Made by a program: the position numbers and the translations under genes
The notes under the pieces: generated by a model
Seen by the model: the letters and a program-made list of their open reading frames with translations, nothing else
What the model was told of the DNA's origin: nothing
Database searches by the model: none
NCBI GenBank assembly: GCA_934572535.1
Contig: CAKTLJ010000039.1
Coordinates: 1 to 9,762 of the forward strand
DNA length: 9,762 nucleotides
DNA from: an uncultured Eubacteriales bacterium
GTDB taxonomy: Bacteria; Bacillota; Clostridia; Oscillospirales; Oscillospiraceae
Direction of reading: 5' to 3'
Shown here: positions 5,277 to 9,762 of the stretch, in pieces
Position numbering within the stretch: position 1 is the first letter of the stretch
Layout of the letters: each line of letters begins with the position of its first letter

Positions 5277-6551
5277 ATGAAAACTTGTGCTATCGTTGGG
5301 ATCAACTGGGGCGATGAGGGGAAGGGCCGCATGGTAGACCTGCTCACGCAGGACTATGACGTCGTGGTACGCTATCAGGGCGGCGGAAACGCGGGGCACA
5401 CCGTCATCAACGACTACGGCACCTTCGCGCTGCACCTGCTTCCCTCCGGGATCTTCCGCCCCGGCGTCGTCAACATTTTGGGAAACGGCGTCGCGCTGGA
5501 TCTGAAGAGCCTCTGCACGGAGCTGGAGGGCGTCGCCGCGAAGGGCGTATCCGTGACGCCGGACAACCTGAAGATCAGCGACCGGGCCTCGCTGCTGCTG
5601 CCCTGGCACATTCTGCTGGATGAGCTGGAAGAGGCCCGCCTGAAGGACAAGAAATACGGCTCCACCAAGCAGGGGATCGCCCCGTTCTATTCCGACAAAT
5701 ATCAGAAAAAGACGATCCAGGCCGGAGAACTCTTCTATCCGGACTACTTAACGCGCCATCTGGAGGAGCTGCTGGAATGGAAGAACCTGACCCTGACCGG
5801 GGTCTACGGCGCAAAGCCCTACACCATGGACCAGCTGCGCGAGTATCTGCTCACCTATGGAGAGAGGCTGAAGCCCTTCCTCTGCGATACGGGCGACTGG
5901 CTGCGCAAGGCCCAGCAGGACGGAAAGAGCATCCTGTTTGAGGCGCAGCTGGGGGCGCTGCGGGACCTGGACTACGGCATCTATCCCTACACCACCTCGT
6001 CCAACGCGGTGGCCGCCTACGCGCCGGTCGGGTCCGGCCTCCCCTCCGCCAGGCTGGACGAGGTCGTCGGCGTGGTGAAGGCCTACTCCACCTGCGTGGG
6101 CGAAGGGCCGTTTGTCTGCGAGTGGTTCGGCCCCGAGGCTGACCAGCTGCGAAAGGCCGGCTCTGAGTACGGCGCGAAAACCGGGCGGCCCCGCCGGGTC
6201 GGGCCCCTTGATCTCGTCGCCACCCGCTACGGCGTGCAGACCCAGGGCGCCACGACCATCGCGCTGACCAAGCTGGACGTTCTCAGCTATCTGGACAAGA
6301 TCCCCGTCTGCACCAAATACGTGGTCAACGGGACGGAAACGGAAGACTTCCCCTTCCCCGCCGTCCTGGAAGCGGCAAAGCCGGTCACGGAATCTCTGGA
6401 CGGCTGGGGCTGCGACATCTCCGGCGCGCGCAGATGGGAAGACCTCCCCAGGCAGGCGCAGGCCTATGTGGAGTACGTGGAGAAGGCCATCGGCTGCCAC
6501 ATCGGATACGTATCCGTCGGGCCGGAGCGGGATGCGTACCTCAAGCGCTGA
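5277..6551 (+). CDS. purA: Adenylosuccinate synthetase, clostridial variant
   Basis: This 424-residue cytoplasmic enzyme joins IMP and aspartate with GTP to give adenylosuccinate, the first step from IMP to AMP. Diagnostic elements are the P-loop GDEGKG (12-17, with Asp13), GGNAGHT with His41, SDKY (139-142), YPYTTSSN (236-243), VKAYST (267-272), the aspartate and IMP loop GAKTGRPRR (299-307) and the guanine-recognition motif TKLD (331-334). Several loops differ from E. coli PurA: GTTGRGIGP is GSTKQGIAP (128-136), FEGAQG is FEAQLG (221-226), and STRVG is STCVG (271-275). From memory, similar variants occur in other clostridial PurA proteins. AAGGAG (5263-5268) is 8 bases from the ATG. It is the first gene of the operon, behind the leader terminator. 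Confidence 0.93.
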   Translation: MKTCAIVGINWGDEGKGRMVDLLTQDYDVVVRYQGGGNAGHTVINDYGTFALHLLPSGIFRPGVVNILGNGVALDLKSLCTELEGVAAKGVSVTPDNLKISDRASLLLPWHILLDELEEARLKDKKYGSTKQGIAPFYSDKYQKKTIQAGELFYPDYLTRHLEELLEWKNLTLTGVYGAKPYTMDQLREYLLTYGERLKPFLCDTGDWLRKAQQDGKSILFEAQLGALRDLDYGIYPYTTSSNAVAAYAPVGSGLPSARLDEVVGVVKAYSTCVGEGPFVCEWFGPEADQLRKAGSEYGAKTGRPRRVGPLDLVATRYGVQTQGATTIALTKLDVLSYLDKIPVCTKYVVNGTETEDFPFPAVLEAAKPVTESLDGWGCDISGARRWEDLPRQAQAYVEYVEKAIGCHIGYVSVGPERDAYLKR

Positions 6552-6609
6552 GCCGGACGTGCGCTCGACGCGGTCACCGTGAAATACGATCAGAGAAAGG
6601 AAGCCCATC

Positions 6610-8025
6610 ATGTACGAAAAATATGAATCGCCCCTCTCCTCCCGCTATGCCTCAGAGGAGATGCTGCATCTGTTCTCGCAGGAAAAGCGCATCCAGGTCT
6701 GGCGAAGGCTCTGGACCGCGCTGGCCCGGGCCGAGCACGACCTCGGCCTGCCCATCACGGCAGAGCAGGTGGCGGAGCTGGAAGCCCACATCGACGACAT
6801 TGATTTCGCATGTGCCGCGCAGCGGGAGAAGGAAGTGCGGCATGACGTGATGGCGCACGTCTATGCCTACGGAAAAGCGGCGCCCAGCGCCGCAGGCGTG
6901 ATCCATCTGGGGGCCACGAGCTGTTATGTCACGGACAACGGGGATCTGATCCTGTATCGGGACGGGCTGCGCTATCTCCGCGGAGAGCTGCTGGGCGTGC
7001 TGAAAAATCTGGCCTCCTTCGCGGAGACCTACAAGTCGCTGCCCACCCTCGGCTATACCCACTATCAACCGGCGCAGCTCGTCACCGTGGGCAAGCGGGC
7101 GACCCTCTGGATGCAGGACTTCCTCTCCGATCTGGAGGAGCTGGACCATGTGCTGGCGCAGATGAAATTCCTCGGCTGCCGCGGGACCACCGGGACCGAG
7201 GCCAGCTTCCTGGACCTGTTTGACGGGGACCCCGACAAGATCGACCAGATGAACCGTCAGCTCTGCGCGGAATTCGGCTTTGCGCAGTGCTTTGACGTCT
7301 GCGGCCAGACCTACCCCCGGAAGGTGGACAGCCGCATCCTCAACTGTCTGTCCTCCATGGCCCAGAGCGCCTATCGGATGGCAAACGACCTTCGCCTCTT
7401 GCAGCACGACCGGCAGCTGGAGGAGCCCTTTGAACAAAATCAGATCGGCTCCTCTGCCATGGCCTATAAGCGCAATCCCATGCGGAGCGAACGCATCTGC
7501 TCCCTGGCCCGCTACCTCATTCTGGACGCCGCAAACGCCCACATGACGGCGTCCGTTCAATGGATGGAGCGCACGCTGGATGACTCTGCCAACCGCCGCA
7601 TCTCCATGCCGGAGGGTTTCCTCTGTGCCGACGCGATCCTGCGCCTTTGCAGAAATGTGACCAGCGGGCTTGTCGTCAACGAAAAGATCATCGATAAGAC
7701 GGTGCGGGAATACCTGCCCTTCATCGCCACGGAAAACCTGATGATGGAAGCGGTCAAGCGGGGCGGAGACCGCCAGGCCCTGCATGAGGTGATCCGCCGC
7801 TGCTCCCACGCGGCTTCCGCACGGATGAAGGAGGGGGCGCCCTGCGACCTGCTGCAACGGCTGGCGGCAGAACCGGCCTTCTCCATGAACGAGGAGGACC
7901 TCTCTGCCCTGCTGAGGCCGGAGGACTACATTGGCCGCTGCCCGGAGCAGGTGGATACCTTCCTGCGCAAGGTCGCCCCTGTGCTCGAAGGCGCTTCCAG
8001 CGCCTCCGCCGACATCGCCTTGTAA
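6610..8025 (+). CDS. purB: Adenylosuccinate lyase
   Basis: The 471-residue enzyme cleaves adenylosuccinate to AMP and fumarate, and also acts on SAICAR in de novo purine synthesis. It belongs to the fumarase/aspartase superfamily. The signature loop [15 protein letters not shown] (281-295) carries the catalytic Ser, and GYTHYQPAQ holds the probable general-acid His151. The N-terminal segment [11 protein letters not shown] and the signature loop look closer to the animal ADSL type than to the E. coli type. The length fits the family and no key motif is missing. It starts 58 bases after purA with AGAAAGGA about 8 bases before the ATG. Its stop codon overlaps the ribosome site of guaA, so the pair is probably translationally linked. 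Confidence 0.95.
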   Translation: MYEKYESPLSSRYASEEMLHLFSQEKRIQVWRRLWTALARAEHDLGLPITAEQVAELEAHIDDIDFACAAQREKEVRHDVMAHVYAYGKAAPSAAGVIHLGATSCYVTDNGDLILYRDGLRYLRGELLGVLKNLASFAETYKSLPTLGYTHYQPAQLVTVGKRATLWMQDFLSDLEELDHVLAQMKFLGCRGTTGTEASFLDLFDGDPDKIDQMNRQLCAEFGFAQCFDVCGQTYPRKVDSRILNCLSSMAQSAYRMANDLRLLQHDRQLEEPFEQNQIGSSAMAYKRNPMRSERICSLARYLILDAANAHMTASVQWMERTLDDSANRRISMPEGFLCADAILRLCRNVTSGLVVNEKIIDKTVREYLPFIATENLMMEAVKRGGDRQALHEVIRRCSHAASARMKEGAPCDLLQRLAAEPAFSMNEEDLSALLRPEDYIGRCPEQVDTFLRKVAPVLEGASSASADIAL

Positions 8026-8035
8026 GGAGGTACCC

Positions 8036-9571
8036 ATGGAAGAGATCTTGATCCTGGATTTCGGCGGCCAGTATAATCAGTTGATCGCCCGGCGGGTCCG
8101 CGCGTGTCAGGTCTACTGCGAGGTCCACCCGTACACCATGCCGGTGGAGGAGATCCGCGCACGCGCCCCCATCGGGATCATCTTCACCGGAGGCCCGCGC
8201 AGCGTGTATGAGGCGGGAGCGCCCCAGGTGGACCCGGCGCTCTTCGGGCTGGGGATCCCCATCCTTGGGATCTGCTACGGCTGCCAGCTGCTGGCCCAGA
8301 TGCTGGGCGGTCAGGTGACCCCCGCGCAGGAGGACGCCGCCCGAGAGTACGGAAAGACCGTGACCTGGTATGATCGGTCCAGCCCCATCTTCCACGGCCT
8401 CCCGGAGAAAAGCGTCGCCTGGATGAGCCACGGCGACTATATGGCGCGTGTCCCGGCCGGGTTTCGGCTGACGGCCCATTCCGCCGCCTGCGCCCATGTG
8501 GCGATCTCGGACGAGGCCCGGCGGTTTTATGGCGTTCAGTTCCACCCGGAGGTCAGCCATACGGAGTACGGCACGCAGATACTCCGCAACTTCCTGTATG
8601 CGGTATGCGGGGCCAGCGGCAGCTGGCGCATGGCGGACTACAAGGACACCGCCCTCTGCGCGATCCGAGCGCGGGTGGGACAGGGCAAGGTCCTTCTGGC
8701 CCTCAGCGGCGGCGTGGACAGCTCTGTGTGCGCGGCGCTGCTGTCTGAGGCGATCGGCAGCCAGCTGACCTGCGTCTTCGTGGACCACGGCCTGATGCGC
8801 CTGAACGAGGGCGACGAGATCGAGGCGGCCTTCGCGGGGCGGTCGATGCACTTTGTCCGCGTAAACGCGGAGGACCGGTTCCTGACAAAGCTGGCTGGCG
8901 TGTCCGACCCGGAGCGCAAGCGCAAGATCATCGGCGCGGAATTCATCCGCGTCTTTGAGGAGGAGGCAAAAAAGCTTGGCGCGGTGGACTACCTTGCGCA
9001 GGGCACCATCTACCCCGATGTGATCGAGTCCGGCGCGGGCACCGCCGCCGTCATCAAAAGCCACCACAATGTGGGCGGTCTGCCCGAGCACGTGGCCTTC
9101 AAGGAGATCCTGGAACCGCTGAGGCTGCTGTTTAAGGACGAGGTGCGCCAGCTGGGGCGGGCGCTGGGCCTGCCGGAGGCCCTGGTCAGCCGCCAGCCCT
9201 TCCCCGGCCCAGGCCTCGCCATCCGGATCATCGGAGAGGTCACGAAGGAAAAGGCCGACACCCTGCGGCAGGCCGACTTCATTTTCCGGGATGTCCTCGA
9301 AAAAACCGGGCAAAGCCCATGCCTGAGCCAATATTTCGCGGTCCTGACCAATACGCGCTCCGTCGGCGTCATGGGGGACGGCAGAACGTATGACCATACG
9401 CTGGCGCTCCGGGCCGTCACCACCGATGACTTCATGACGGCCGACTGGGCCAGGATCCCCTATGACGTCCTGGATCAGATCTCTGTGCGCATCGTCAACG
9501 AGGTGAACGGGATCAACCGCATCGTCTACGACATCACAAGTAAGCCCCCGGCCACCGTGGAGTGGGAGTGA
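8036..9571 (+). CDS. guaA: GMP synthase, glutamine-hydrolysing
   Basis: The 511-residue enzyme converts XMP to GMP with ATP and glutamine. The N-terminal class I glutamine amidotransferase domain (about 3-188) has the triad Cys80 (GICYG), His170 and Glu172 (FHPEV). The ATP-pyrophosphatase domain has the PP-loop SGGVDSS (224-230) and [10 protein letters not shown] (342-351). The C-terminal dimerisation and XMP domain has [12 protein letters not shown] (386-397) and ends in [10 protein letters not shown]. It is full length. AAGGAGG (8024-8030) lies 5 bases before the ATG, only 10 bases after purB. An upstream in-frame ATG at 7931 lies inside purB and is rejected. Use of glutamine as amide donor ties it to the divergent glutamine synthetase. 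Confidence 0.97.
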   Translation: MEEILILDFGGQYNQLIARRVRACQVYCEVHPYTMPVEEIRARAPIGIIFTGGPRSVYEAGAPQVDPALFGLGIPILGICYGCQLLAQMLGGQVTPAQEDAAREYGKTVTWYDRSSPIFHGLPEKSVAWMSHGDYMARVPAGFRLTAHSAACAHVAISDEARRFYGVQFHPEVSHTEYGTQILRNFLYAVCGASGSWRMADYKDTALCAIRARVGQGKVLLALSGGVDSSVCAALLSEAIGSQLTCVFVDHGLMRLNEGDEIEAAFAGRSMHFVRVNAEDRFLTKLAGVSDPERKRKIIGAEFIRVFEEEAKKLGAVDYLAQGTIYPDVIESGAGTAAVIKSHHNVGGLPEHVAFKEILEPLRLLFKDEVRQLGRALGLPEALVSRQPFPGPGLAIRIIGEVTKEKADTLRQADFIFRDVLEKTGQSPCLSQYFAVLTNTRSVGVMGDGRTYDHTLALRAVTTDDFMTADWARIPYDVLDQISVRIVNEVNGINRIVYDITSKPPATVEWE

Positions 9572-9595
9572 GGGACGGATTCGGACTGAGATGAT

Positions 9596-9640
9596 AAAAA
9601 GAGCTGCCTGATTTCAATGAAGTCAGGCAGCTCTTTCTTT
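9596..9640 (+). terminator. Strong, probably bidirectional terminator after guaA
   Basis: GAGCTGCCTGA (9601-9611) pairs with TCAGGCAGCTC (9623-9633), and further pairs extend the stem almost to the loop. It is followed by TTTCTTTT on the plus strand and preceded by five A (9596-9600), which gives a T tract on the minus strand. It ends the purA-purB-guaA operon and could also end a convergent gene from the right. Confidence 0.92.
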
Positions 9641-9691
9641 TGAATAAGGCTAGGTATTACCGGATTTTTTCGAGCGTGAAATTATTCCCAC

Positions 9692-9762
9692 TCAAGTCTT
9701 GGGCTTTGATTTAGGGTTATAAAATGCACTCTCGATACGCTTTTTGTCCACATAATCCACGT
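9692..9762 (-). other. Possible 3' tail of an unidentified minus-strand gene
   Basis: On the minus strand one frame is open from the right edge to a TGA at 9692-9694 and reads VDYVDKKRIESAFYN and then a lysine-rich end. A second frame is open to a TAA at 9682-9684 and ends in LEWE. The bidirectional terminator at 9596-9640 would suit a convergent gene here. The first tail loosely recalls the YN-KRI end of IS3-type transposases or a recombinase end, but the piece is far too short to identify. It could equally be noncoding. Confidence 0.25.

Noticed and set aside
6652..8037. A 461-residue minus-strand open frame opposite purB
   Set aside because: It is a shadow of purB with no ribosome site and no recognisable motif.
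7754..9397. A 547-residue minus-strand open frame opposite guaA and the purB end
   Set aside because: It is antisense to guaA, whose motifs are complete, and its composition is typical of a reverse-strand shadow.
1..9762. CRISPR arrays, tRNA genes, complete insertion sequences or phage genes
   Set aside because: No regularly spaced repeats, cloverleaf-like segments, complete transposase or phage-type genes were visible on either strand.

Overview
The window looks like chromosomal DNA from an anaerobic Firmicute of the Oscillospiraceae type (Clostridium cluster IV; relatives of Flavonifractor, Oscillibacter or Intestinimonas). This is inferred from GC-rich genes with AT-rich intergenic gaps, strong AGGAGG ribosome sites, sigma-A promoters with 17-base spacers, an acyl-CoA:CoA-transferase typical of gut fermenters, and a glutamine synthetase paired with an ANTAR regulator. 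No species can be named from sequence reading alone.

Left edge (1-257) has no protein gene. It holds two near-consensus promoters in tandem on the minus strand, followed by a leader resembling the segment just upstream of Firmicute 16S rRNA. An rRNA operon therefore probably begins just left of the window. Upstream of it, also on the minus strand, is a small two-helix membrane protein with a C-terminal zinc ribbon (258-665). Next is an acetyl-CoA hydrolase/transferase family CoA-transferase (873-2282, minus) with its own promoter and terminator. Facing away from it is a FlK-like hotdog thioesterase (2579-2974, plus), also with its own promoter and terminator. These two divergent genes suggest acyl-CoA handling.

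The middle and right parts concern nitrogen and purine metabolism. A short type I glutamine synthetase (3675-4886) and an ANTAR RNA-binding regulator (3054-3638) form a minus-strand pair. Divergent from them is a plus-strand operon purA-purB-guaA (5277-9571). PurA and PurB make AMP from IMP, and GuaA makes GMP from XMP and glutamine. The operon ends at a strong, probably bidirectional terminator.

The most notable signal is in the purA leader. A consensus promoter (5051-5079) is followed at once by an 11-bp intrinsic terminator (5090-5144). The 5' arm of that terminator can instead form a GAGAC/GTCTC hairpin with a hexaloop having A at position 1 and G at position 4, the signature of ANTAR target RNA. 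A second six-base-loop hairpin follows directly. This predicts that the neighbouring ANTAR protein, or a paralogue, antiterminates AMP/GMP synthesis and couples it to nitrogen status. The last 120 bases hold only a possible tail of an unidentified minus-strand gene.
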